The notes below the pieces were generated by a model. That model ran no database searches, was not told where the DNA came from, and saw only the letters and a program-made list of their open reading frames with translations. From Candidatus Poseidoniaceae archaeon (GTDB taxonomy: Archaea > Thermoplasmatota > Poseidoniia > Poseidoniales > Poseidoniaceae), in the NCBI GenBank assembly GCA_949373265.1, contig CASICT010000001.1, forward strand, positions 1-13,826: a stretch of DNA of 13,826 bases, given 5' to 3'. Positions 1 through 5,512 of this stretch are shown here, piece after piece. Within the stretch, counting starts at the first letter, position 1; every line of letters starts with the position of its first letter. The translations under genes were made by a program, and so were the position numbers.

Positions 1-305
1 AATGACATTGCTCCATCGAATTTCCCCATCATCGTATTGGTAAATTGCCCTGCTGTGAAGTTTCCAGGAACATCATCGCCAGTCCAAGTCAGACCTGAAC
101 CGTCATCAAGATATCCGCTTTCATTAACATGAAGCCAAGCATCGATAACTGTAGCATTACCCGGGACTTCAAAGGCATCAGATACTGATTTTGAGGAACC
201 TGCAAGTCCTGAAGGGCCATTCCAAGTGCTTACAGCAGCTGTTGTTACGCTGCTGAACATTAGGACTGTCAAGAATAATGCAACTACAGATTTTTGCGAC
301 GACAT
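1..305 (-). CDS. Secreted surface protein, N-terminal part (runs off the window)
   Basis: This frame has no stop between an ATG at 305 and the window edge, giving 101 complete codons. The protein starts MSSQKSVVALFLTVLMFSSV and continues TTAAVSTWNG, a standard Sec signal peptide (short polar start, hydrophobic core at about residues 6-20, small residues before a cleavage site near A24). The mature part is rich in G, S, T, D, N and W, with a stretch (VIDAWLHVNESGYL) that looks like a beta-sandwich. That composition is typical of large exported proteins of marine euryarchaea, but no family can be named from this fragment. No good Shine-Dalgarno lies just before the ATG; a 17-base dyad ends 12 bases upstream of it. 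The signal peptide call is confident and the function is unknown. Confidence 0.8.
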   Translation of the reverse strand, partial: MSSQKSVVALFLTVLMFSSVTTAAVSTWNGPSGLAGSSKSVSDAFEVPGNATVIDAWLHVNESGYLDDGSGLTWTGDDVPGNFTAGQFTNTMMGKFDGAMS

Positions 306-317
306 TGACAATTCACT

Positions 318-334
318 CGGACCCTACGGGTCCG
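318..334 (-). promoter_or_regulatory. Dyad/hairpin upstream of the secreted-protein gene (copy 1)
   Basis: On the minus strand this reads CGGACCCGTAGGGTCCG, a perfect 7-bp inverted repeat around GTA. It lies 12 bases before the ATG at 305 and about 20 bp downstream of a TATA-like TATTGATAT (342-350), so near the expected transcription start. The same element, with two compensatory pair changes, precedes the secreted-protein gene at 11488. It could be an operator or a 5'-UTR hairpin. Confidence 0.5.
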
Positions 335-419
335 GCGAACCATATCAATACTGCGCCGTAAATCGTTTTAGGAAAAGTGCAATTTAATCGATAAAATCAA
401 TGACGATGTTGGGCCGAAT

Positions 420-494
420 TGGAGCCACCAGCGAGAATTGAACTCGCGACCTCCTCATTACCAATGAGGTGCTATACCGCTAAGCCATGGTGGC
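420..494 (-). tRNA. tRNA-Thr (anticodon GGT), CCA encoded
   Basis: A complete cloverleaf reads on the minus strand. The acceptor GCCACCA (494-488) pairs with TGGTGGC (430-424). There is a short D-arm (GCT/AGC), an anticodon stem CCTCA/TGAGG with loop TTGGTAA, so the anticodon is GGT at 462-460, and a T-arm GCGAG-TTCAATT-CTCGC. The 72-nt body ends at 423 with discriminator T, and CCA is encoded at 422-420. It decodes ACC/ACU threonine codons. Confidence 0.95.
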
Positions 495-519
495 TTATTC
501 GTGGCGACCTACCATCCCG

Positions 520-526
520 ATATAAT
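520..526 (-). promoter_or_regulatory. TATA-like box of tRNA-Thr
   Basis: The minus strand reads ATTATAT here, about 29 bases upstream of the mature tRNA-Thr 5' end at 494. That fits an archaeal TATA box with transcription starting a few bases before the tRNA. Confidence 0.5.
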
Positions 527-565
527 CGATTCGGATTCATCAGGCACTAATTTCAACCGTTTCCG

Positions 566-952
566 TTAAACATGGGAGGCTTGTCGTCGGGCTGCCGCCG
601 AGATCGCATAGCCTGGTATTGCGCGTGACTGGAAATCACGTGTCCCTTGGACTCGGGAGTTCAAATCCCCCCTCTCGGCGCCTAAATTCACTAGGGCTGA
701 ATAATTGATTTCTCGATCATCTATCTTGCGATGGATTAGTTTCGCCTCAACGAGAATCACAATTGGAGTTGGAAGAAGGATTAGAAGTAATGTGAGAAAC
801 GGATGTTTCTCCATCCAAGATTTCCTCTTTTCGTTCATCTCCTCAATGTCTTCTTTGGACATATTTCCAAATGCTAGGAAAATTACTAACATTTGAATTA
901 AGACTAATACAAGTCCTATAGCAATTATCGAAAACCATGTAGATGACATCAT
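566..952 (-). CDS. Small two-helix membrane protein; frame runs antisense through tRNA-Ser
   Basis: The start at 952 is well placed: GAGGTG (963-958) lies five bases upstream. Residues about 5-28 and 51-67 are strongly hydrophobic and flank a charged linker (MSKEDIEEMNEKRKSWMEK), so this should be a small inner-membrane protein with two helices. It sits 17 bases after the HTH gene on the same strand and is probably cotranscribed with it. About the first 90 residues lie outside the tRNA gene. The remainder (from roughly GAERGDLNSR on) is encoded opposite tRNA-Ser and reads like the usual chance translation of an antisense tRNA, so the natural C-terminus may have been lost or the last part is spurious. 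No family is recognised. Convergent transcription from tRNA-Ser would oppose this gene. Confidence 0.5.
   Translation of the reverse strand: MMSSTWFSIIAIGLVLVLIQMLVIFLAFGNMSKEDIEEMNEKRKSWMEKHPFLTLLLILLPTPIVILVEAKLIHRKIDDREINYSALVNLGAERGDLNSRVQGTRDFQSRAIPGYAISAAARRQASHV
597..680 (+). tRNA. tRNA-Ser (anticodon GGA) with irregular T-arm
   Basis: The acceptor GCCGAGA (597-603) pairs with TCTCGGC (673-679), with discriminator G680. The D-stem is GCA/TGC. The anticodon stem CGTGA/TCACG (624-628/636-640) holds loop CTGGAAA, so the anticodon is GGA at 631-633. A long variable arm (GTCC-CTT-GGAC, 642-652) is characteristic of serine tRNA. No CCA is encoded. The T-arm is odd: GGGAG (655-659) faces six C's (667-672), so either one C is unpaired before the acceptor or the T-loop has eight bases, and either way A658 meets a C. 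This may be a tolerated variant, a sequencing or assembly error in a C run, or a decaying gene. Isoacceptor identity is confident; function is less so. Confidence 0.85.
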
Positions 953-969
953 AAATTCACCTCAATAAC

Positions 970-1224
970 TCACTTTTCTTGGTTCCTTAGTAATTCTAGA
1001 AGTGCAACTATTCCAATACCGGCAGCAGCACCAGCCAGGCCACCAACCAATGCACTGTTGAATACTTCATCCATTCCTTTCTTCTTGGATGCAATCTTCA
1101 GTTTCTTCAACTGATATGCGATGACTTGCTGTGACTTATCTAGGGCTTCAGCAATCTCTTTTTGATTCCATCCAAGTGCTCTCATTTTCATTAACTTGGC
1201 TAGCTCTTTTGGATTTAGTCCCAT
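970..1224 (-). CDS. Small HTH DNA-binding protein with C-terminal hydrophobic helix
   Basis: The protein begins MGLNPKELAKLM and has a clear helix-turn-helix: LMKMRALGWNQKEIAEALDKS, with the recognition helix at SQQVIAYQLKKLK, in the style of Hin/homeodomain-like or MarR-type winged-helix starts. A basic KKK linker follows, then a Gly/Ala-rich hydrophobic stretch (LVGGLAGAAAGIGIVALLELL), probably one membrane helix, and a short charged end. A second in-frame ATG lies at 1248, which would add eight residues. I prefer 1224 because a TATA-like box (about 1258-1265) then gives a leader of normal length and because the HTH starts right after it; 1248 is possible. It is most likely a membrane-tethered or self-associating transcription regulator, possibly autoregulated through the two palindromes directly upstream. 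Its targets are unknown. Confidence 0.75.
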   Translation of the reverse strand: MGLNPKELAKLMKMRALGWNQKEIAEALDKSQQVIAYQLKKLKIASKKKGMDEVFNSALVGGLAGAAAGIGIVALLELLRNQEK

Positions 1225-1228
1225 AGAC

Positions 1229-1240
1229 ACCCGTGCGGGT
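1229..1240. promoter_or_regulatory. Palindrome ACCCGTGCGGGT before the HTH gene
   Basis: The arms ACCCG/CGGGT are separated by two bases. It lies 4-16 bases upstream of the ATG at 1224. It resembles the dyads at 318-334 and 11426-11442 in being a CCCG/CGGG repeat in the start region, but its centre differs. It may be an operator of the HTH protein. Confidence 0.35.
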
Positions 1241-1253
1241 CCAGGCATATAAG

Positions 1254-1268
1254 TTTGTATTATACAAA
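1254..1268. promoter_or_regulatory. Perfect 15-bp palindrome overlapping the TATA region of the HTH gene
   Basis: TTTGTATTATACAAA consists of 7-bp arms around a single T. The minus-strand reading contains TATAATA, a plausible TATA box about 36 bases before the ATG at 1224. A protein bound here would block TBP, so this is a good candidate for an autorepression operator. Confidence 0.45.
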
Positions 1269-1351
1269 AAAATACTGTAATTTACTTAAGTTGTTTGTAA
1301 AACGACTACTCGTGAACTGGCACCAACCGCATACCTTCCTGAAACCAACCT

Positions 1352-1379
1352 GAAAACAGAAAACACCGTGATTTTTTGC
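1352..1379 (-). repeat. 28-bp direct repeat, copy 1
   Basis: This matches 1907-1934 at 25 of 28 positions in the same orientation; the core ACCGTGATTTTTTGC is identical (1365-1379). It lies 27 bases beyond the stop of the membrane protein gene at 1407 and about 127 bases upstream of the HTH gene start. It could be a shared upstream control site of the two minus-strand units, or one of a pair of repeats bracketing the gene between them. Confidence 0.55.
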
Positions 1380-1406
1380 TGTTTTACCGTTGCAATTGAT
1401 GTTTAA

Positions 1407-1847
1407 TCAATCTCCACTACGAGATAACATTACTCGGTAAGACAAATTTCCAAAAATCATGACTCGCGCCAAACTAATCCAGATTGTGACCCATGCTCCT
1501 ATTTTTACGATTTCAATGAACATGTTGATTTCCCTAGATTCTATCGCCTCATCGAAAATTCGGTCTTGACATCTACCTAAATCATAAGACGAGTCATTAG
1601 GATTACACACTGCATACTGGTAAGTTACTGGACCATCATTATTATCAGACTCATAATATTGCTTTTTGGTATTTTCGATACTATTCCATTCTGCAGTAAC
1701 TTCCAACACCCAGATTATTACTAATATTGTAAAACCGATTGTAAGTCCCTTTCCAAAGCCGGGGCCATCTGGACTTTTCTTTACGACAGTAGGCTGACTT
1801 TGAGGCTGTTGAAAATTAGACAAATATTGGTCATTATGTGGTTGCAT
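1407..1847 (-). CDS. Two-helix membrane protein of unknown function
   Basis: This is a 146-residue protein. The N-terminal 30 residues are Gln/Pro/Asn-rich (cytosolic by the positive-inside rule; KK at 23-24). A first membrane helix spans about residues 34-52 (LTIGFTILVIIWVLEV). A polar loop of about 58 residues has two cysteines (C81, C93) that could form a disulfide outside the cell, and a second helix spans about 111-132 (IEIVKIGAWVTIWISLARVM). The ATG at 1847 is preceded by GGGGAG at a spacing of four bases, which supports the start. The gene is flanked by two copies of a 28-bp direct repeat. I do not recognise a family. It is more AT-rich by eye than the core genes downstream and its neighbours are also orphan-like, consistent with accessory DNA. 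Confidence 0.7.
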   Translation of the reverse strand: MQPHNDQYLSNFQQPQSQPTVVKKSPDGPGFGKGLTIGFTILVIIWVLEVTAEWNSIENTKKQYYESDNNDGPVTYQYAVCNPNDSSYDLGRCQDRIFDEAIESREINMFIEIVKIGAWVTIWISLARVMIFGNLSYRVMLSRSGD

Positions 1848-1906
1848 GTACTCCCCAATAAGTGTAAGTTGTTAAAGAATATCAAACTAAAATCAAAAAG
1901 TGCCGT

Positions 1907-1934
1907 GAAAGCACAAAATACCGTGATTTTTTGC
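1907..1934 (-). repeat. 28-bp direct repeat, copy 2
   Basis: This is the second copy of the repeat at 1352-1379, with three mismatches (positions 5, 8 and 13 of the repeat). It sits 59 bases upstream of the membrane-protein ATG at 1847, a suitable place for an upstream control element on the minus strand. A short GTGC...GCAC inverted repeat (about 1900-1913) overlaps its edge. Confidence 0.55.
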
Positions 1935-1995
1935 ATTCCGGTGTAAGCAAATTACGTAGATGAAAGTAAACCAACATTCCTGAACTTTCAAACTG

Positions 1996-2021
1996 CTTTA
2001 TTTCCACCTCCACAGGAGGTG
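1996..2021 (+). promoter_or_regulatory. TATA-like box and SD/anti-SD hairpin ahead of the 2069-5512 operon
   Basis: CTTTATTT (1996-2003) is a plausible TATA box. Directly behind it CACCTCC-ACA-GGAGGTG (2005-2021) is a perfect 7-bp inverted repeat with a 3-base loop. One arm is an ideal Shine-Dalgarno sequence and the other its complement, but the nearest ATG of the operon is 48 bases away, so it does not serve as an ordinary ribosome binding site. If transcription starts near 2025 the dyad is a DNA element; if it starts earlier it is an RNA hairpin. Confidence 0.4.
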
Positions 2022-2068
2022 TCAGGAACCGAAATTACTCAAAGGGAGATGCCACCCTTCCCATAACT

Positions 2069-2200
2069 ATGGCGGAGGACATTGTGGTTGATATCAACCT
2101 GCCATCTGACGAACATGGTTCAATGCCTTTTCGTCTAAATGACATTGTACTTGAAAAGAAATTTGGCGACCTACACCCTCTTCTAGTACAATTGATTTAA
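2069..2200 (+). CDS. 43-residue small ORF coupled to the membrane protein gene
   Basis: From ATG 2069 the frame encodes a 43-residue acidic peptide beginning MAEDIVVDINLPSDEHG and ending HPLLVQLI. Its TAA shares one base with the ATG of the next gene (TAATG at 2198-2202), as at the next junction (TGATG), which argues for translation and coupling. There is no membrane segment and no Cys. No Shine-Dalgarno precedes this ATG, and the open frame reaches back to 1970 without another ATG or GTG, so the start rests on position alone. It could be a genuine small protein, a leader peptide that sets translation of the membrane protein, or the tail of a degraded gene. No family is recognised. Confidence 0.45.
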   Translation: MAEDIVVDINLPSDEHGSMPFRLNDIVLEKKFGDLHPLLVQLI

Positions 2201-3201
2201 TGCGAAGAGAATGGAAATTCCAATTCAAACTGATTAAAAGTGAATGGGGACAAGCTCACTTTTTGACTTTGCTAACGGGAGTATTAGCCTTCTTATTGGG
2301 ATCGATCTCCACTGACTTATTCAACGGAGGTGACCCTAAACTCACAGGAGTAGATGGTTTGACTGCTATAGGTGGTTTTGCTTTCTTCCAAATTATTGTT
2401 TCTTCAATACTTTGGATTTGGTTTTTCGTTCAAATTTCGGTAAATTTCCCAATAATGAGAGGCCACATAATCAATATCATGATTATCTGGGGCTCAATTT
2501 TCGCCTCACAAGTATTCCTTCACGTTAGTTCTCCAAGTTTCCCTGTTGGCGCTAACCTAGGTGATGCACTAGGAGGAGTTATTTTAGCAGCAGTAGGTTG
2601 TTTCTTCGCTTACTTTTTCTGGAAAGCAGTTACTGAAACAAGAGATTTACATGTAATGGAACACCATGTTCACACAGACGTAAGAGTGATGGAAGAAGCA
2701 ATGTCGGAGCATAGCCTCTTCTCATGGACTGTTATGGTTGTAATTTGGGTCTTGATGATAGGACTCAATGCTTGGTCTGGTTCACATTTCATAGCAGACA
2801 GAAATGTAAACGACTATGCGATATATGGTATACATATTGTAACAGGATTGATTCTAATTTACTTACTAATGCATATCATTTGGTTCCCACAACGAATGTT
2901 AGGAGAAGGCACACGAGTTCAGACAAGAGCTGCTAATGCTGCAGATGCAGATTTACTAATTGATGGAGTGATGTTGGTAACTGAAGGTGAATGCCCTTCA
3001 TGTAATGCTAACGCCCCTATCAGTAGGGACGAGAGTGGAGAAACTGTTATCGATTGCGCTAGTGAAGATTGTAGTCGACGTGGAATCGCTGGCAAAAAAT
3101 GTGAGGGATGTGACCAAAACTTCCCAACAAGATATACATGCAGTGGCTGTGGAATCAATAGCCCAGCATCAGATTATATTCCTGATTCGGAGGCATGGTG
3201 A
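2200..3201 (+). CDS. Six-helix membrane protein with C-terminal eight-Cys zinc-ribbon tail
   Basis: This is a 333-residue protein. Six hydrophobic segments lie at about residues 21-36, 56-79, 89-107, 121-143, 174-191 and 207-228, followed by a soluble tail of about 100 residues. The loop between helices 4 and 5 carries a His-rich stretch (HVMEHHVH, 151-158). The tail has eight cysteines in four pairs: C265/C268 (CPSC), C286/C291, C301/C304 (CEGC) and C314/C317 (CSGC). This fits one or two zinc ribbons; with an even number of helices and a cytosolic N-terminus the tail is cytosolic. The gene overlaps the small ORF before it (TAATG) and the cysteine desulfurase after it (TGATG), so translation is probably coupled. 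I do not recognise the family. The zinc binding is inferred from the Cys spacing. A sensor, scaffold or transporter role is equally possible. Confidence 0.8.
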   Translation: MRREWKFQFKLIKSEWGQAHFLTLLTGVLAFLLGSISTDLFNGGDPKLTGVDGLTAIGGFAFFQIIVSSILWIWFFVQISVNFPIMRGHIINIMIIWGSIFASQVFLHVSSPSFPVGANLGDALGGVILAAVGCFFAYFFWKAVTETRDLHVMEHHVHTDVRVMEEAMSEHSLFSWTVMVVIWVLMIGLNAWSGSHFIADRNVNDYAIYGIHIVTGLILIYLLMHIIWFPQRMLGEGTRVQTRAANAADADLLIDGVMLVTEGECPSCNANAPISRDESGETVIDCASEDCSRRGIAGKKCEGCDQNFPTRYTCSGCGINSPASDYIPDSEAW

Positions 3202-4415
3202 TGTTTAGGGAACTCAGGGAAGATTTCCCCACTTTGTGTGAAGAAAACCCACCTGCTTACCTTGACAATGCCTGCATGACTTTGCGCCCTAAACCTGTCA
3301 TTGAAGCGATTCTTTCCTATTACGAGCAATACCCTGGTTGCGGTGGAAGGTCTGTTCATCGATATGCAACTACTGTTTCACGTAAGATTGTAAATTGCAG
3401 GGCAAAATTAGGACAACTGTTGAATGCGAATGAGCCTGGTGAAATGGTTTTCACCAAGAATGCAACACATTCGCTAAATCAAGTTGCAAAAGGCCTTTCA
3501 TGGCAAAAAGGTGATGTCGTTCTTACTACAGACCGAGAACACAACTCCAATCTAATACCATGGCTTCAACTTGAACAAGAACAGGGTATTGATCACCAAG
3601 TGATTCAATCCAAGCCCGATAACACATTTGATATGGAAGAATTTGAAAAAGCATGTGCAAATGCAGGTAGCAAATTGAAGATGGTTTCTCTATCGCACGT
3701 TGGAAATTTTGATGGCGTAGCAACGCCAATCAAAGAGGCGGCTAAAGTTGCAAAAGACCATGGTGCAATGGTTTGCGTAGATGGCGCCCAATCAGCACCA
3801 CATATGAAATTAGATGTTCAGGATTTGGGCATCGACTTTTTGGCATTCTCTATTCACAAAATGATGGGTCCTTCAGGGATGGGAGGACTTTGGGGTCGAA
3901 TGGAATTACTAGAGGGTATGCGCTCAATTAGTTCAGGAGGAAGTACTGTCGATTCTTCTAACTATGATTCTATGGTTTGGTCAAAACCTCCTGCAAGATT
4001 CGAGGGTGGTTTGGGCAACTATTCGGGAATATTAGGAACCGAAGCAGCAGTTGATTACATTTCGAAGATCGACTTGGACGCTGTTCATGACCATGAAGTT
4101 TCATTGAACAAGGTGATGACATCAATAATCAAGGATGTAGATGGTATGAAAATAATTGGTCCAGAGGACGCTAATTTGCGCAATGGTATTTGCTCAATTA
4201 TATTTGATAATATAGATGCACATGACATTGCCATTTTGCTAGATGAGGCAGCCGGAGTTATGGTTCGCAGTGGAGTACACTGTGTACATTCATGGTTCAA
4301 TAGCAAAGGCATTGAAAATGGCTCATTACGAGCTAGTGCTTATTTGTACAATACCGAGGAAGAGGTTCGCCTTTTCGCCGATACATTGGTCGAAGCAGTA
4401 GATGCCTTGGGTTGA
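3201..4415 (+). CDS. Cysteine desulfurase, SufS/CsdA-like (class V aminotransferase fold)
   Basis: A PLP enzyme that takes sulfur from L-cysteine as a persulfide and releases alanine, supplying Fe-S clusters or tRNA thiolation. Visible hallmarks are AYLDNACMTLRP near the N-terminus, the His that stacks on PLP in DREHNSNLIPW (H114), the cofactor Asp/Gln region VDGAQSAPH, the Schiff-base lysine in FSIHKMMGPSGMGG (K220), and the catalytic cysteine in RSGVHCVHSWF (C361). The 404-residue length is normal. I start it at 3201 rather than the ATG at 3195, because GGAGG (3189-3193) is seven bases from 3201 but only one from 3195, and 3201 gives the TGATG junction with the gene before. No SufB/C/D or IscU scaffold is in the window, so the sulfur acceptor is not known. 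Family assignment is confident; the exact physiological role is inferred. Confidence 0.92.
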   Translation: MFRELREDFPTLCEENPPAYLDNACMTLRPKPVIEAILSYYEQYPGCGGRSVHRYATTVSRKIVNCRAKLGQLLNANEPGEMVFTKNATHSLNQVAKGLSWQKGDVVLTTDREHNSNLIPWLQLEQEQGIDHQVIQSKPDNTFDMEEFEKACANAGSKLKMVSLSHVGNFDGVATPIKEAAKVAKDHGAMVCVDGAQSAPHMKLDVQDLGIDFLAFSIHKMMGPSGMGGLWGRMELLEGMRSISSGGSTVDSSNYDSMVWSKPPARFEGGLGNYSGILGTEAAVDYISKIDLDAVHDHEVSLNKVMTSIIKDVDGMKIIGPEDANLRNGICSIIFDNIDAHDIAILLDEAAGVMVRSGVHCVHSWFNSKGIENGSLRASAYLYNTEEEVRLFADTLVEAVDALG

Positions 4416-4420
4416 TTGTA

Positions 4421-5512
4421 ATGGAAGAATTACCATCCATACCCGATTCTGACCTCGATGTTGATTTCGATTTCGTCAAGAAATTAACTACGGTTGCTGT
4501 TTCGATTATATTTGTGGTATTTGGATACTACACTTGGCAAATTCTCAATGGAGATATTATGTGGAATGGCCCATCAGCCCTTGCTTTAGAACAAGAAGAA
4601 CAATTTCAGTCATTAATTCAGTATGATGATGTTGATAACTTCTCAGGTTCAGGTGTTGATGTCTGCATTGTAGACTCAGGAATAGATACGACACACAGAG
4701 ATCTAGAAAATATGAATTTAGTAGATTGGTCTGATTTCATTGGAAGCGGTTCAAAACCATATGATGACAATGGACATGGGACCATGATGGCAGGTATTTT
4801 GGTAGCAGATGGAGGACTTTCTGGTATTGCACAAGACGTGAATCTCTATGTTGCGAAAGCACTAGCAGGAAATGGAACAGGAGATGATGCAACTGTTGCA
4901 CAAGCAATCGATTGGTGCATATCAAAAAATGTCAATATAATTTCACTTTCATTAGGAGGGGCTACCTCTGGAGCAGCAATTATTTTCGGAGATGATGTTG
5001 AATCTGCAGTTGATGACGCATATGATTCAGGAATTGTAGTGGTCGCTGCGGCAGGCAATGATGGTGATGATGATGATGGCGACGTTGCCTCACCTGGTAC
5101 TGTTGACACCGTAATTTGTGTAGGTGGAGTTGATAAAAATGGAAATTTGTGGAGTGGCTCATCTATCGGAGACAATGATGGTAGAATTTGGCCAATTCTT
5201 CTACCAAGAAATAGTCCAAATGAAAAACCAGAAGTTGTTGCTCCAGCCGAAAATGTTGCTGTAATCTCCCCCGGTGGTGGCTGGGCAACATCATCAGGCA
5301 CTAGTGCTGCTACTGTTTTTGTCACTGGAGCAATCGCAATATTATTTGAAGCGCATCCTGAACTTATGGATGGGGGAACTGACATGCTAGACAACCTAAA
5401 ACAGTGGATAGCAGATTCATCAAAACCTAGTGAAAACCAGAACGGTCATGATGACCATTACGGTTATGGCTTGTTACAAATTAATGATTTAATCGAGACA
5501 TCACAAGCCTAG
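4421..5512 (+). CDS. Membrane-anchored subtilisin-like serine protease (S8 family)
   Basis: A 363-residue protein with a short acidic N-terminus (SIPDSDLDVDFDF), one membrane helix at about 22-41 (LTTVAVSIIFVVFGYYTW) and an extracellular protease domain. The catalytic triad is complete: D85 in VCIVDSGIDTTH, H119 in DDNGHGTMMAG and S295 in SSGTSAAT, with oxyanion-hole N213 in VAAAGND. There is no recognisable I9-type propeptide; only about 35 residues separate the helix from the catalytic domain. An Asp run (DGDDDDGD, 214-221) follows N213 and may bind calcium. The start at 4421 is chosen because GGTTGAT (4410-4416) gives a weak ribosome site; a TTG at 4412 overlapping the previous stop is less likely. 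Five bases separate it from the cysteine desulfurase stop, so it probably ends that operon. Its stop overlaps that of the opposing gene (CTAG). Confidence 0.9.
   Translation: MEELPSIPDSDLDVDFDFVKKLTTVAVSIIFVVFGYYTWQILNGDIMWNGPSALALEQEEQFQSLIQYDDVDNFSGSGVDVCIVDSGIDTTHRDLENMNLVDWSDFIGSGSKPYDDNGHGTMMAGILVADGGLSGIAQDVNLYVAKALAGNGTGDDATVAQAIDWCISKNVNIISLSLGGATSGAAIIFGDDVESAVDDAYDSGIVVVAAAGNDGDDDDGDVASPGTVDTVICVGGVDKNGNLWSGSSIGDNDGRIWPILLPRNSPNEKPEVVAPAENVAVISPGGGWATSSGTSAATVFVTGAIAILFEAHPELMDGGTDMLDNLKQWIADSSKPSENQNGHDDHYGYGLLQINDLIETSQA

Noticed and set aside
1395..1411. Hairpin ATTGAT-GTTTA-ATCAAT at the end of the 1407 gene as a terminator
   Set aside because: On the minus strand no T run follows the stem, so it is not a convincing terminator; it also overlaps the stop codon.
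2049..2066. Five-codon upstream ORF (MPPFP) after AAAGGGAG
   Set aside because: The purine stretch touches the ATG with no spacing, so ribosome loading there is unlikely.
597..2200. Search for an att-type repeat of the tRNA-Ser 3' end in the adjoining region
   Set aside because: No second copy of the tRNA 3' segment was seen and no integrase is present, so an integrated element is not called as a feature.
2987..3208. Plus-strand frame of 73 codons inside the zinc-ribbon tail
   Set aside because: Out-of-frame reading of the Cys-rich tail of the membrane protein; no independent start signal.
4846..5394. Long minus-strand frame of 182 codons opposite the subtilisin gene
   Set aside because: Low-complexity Ser/Pro/Ala translation, antisense to a gene with a complete catalytic triad; a shadow frame.
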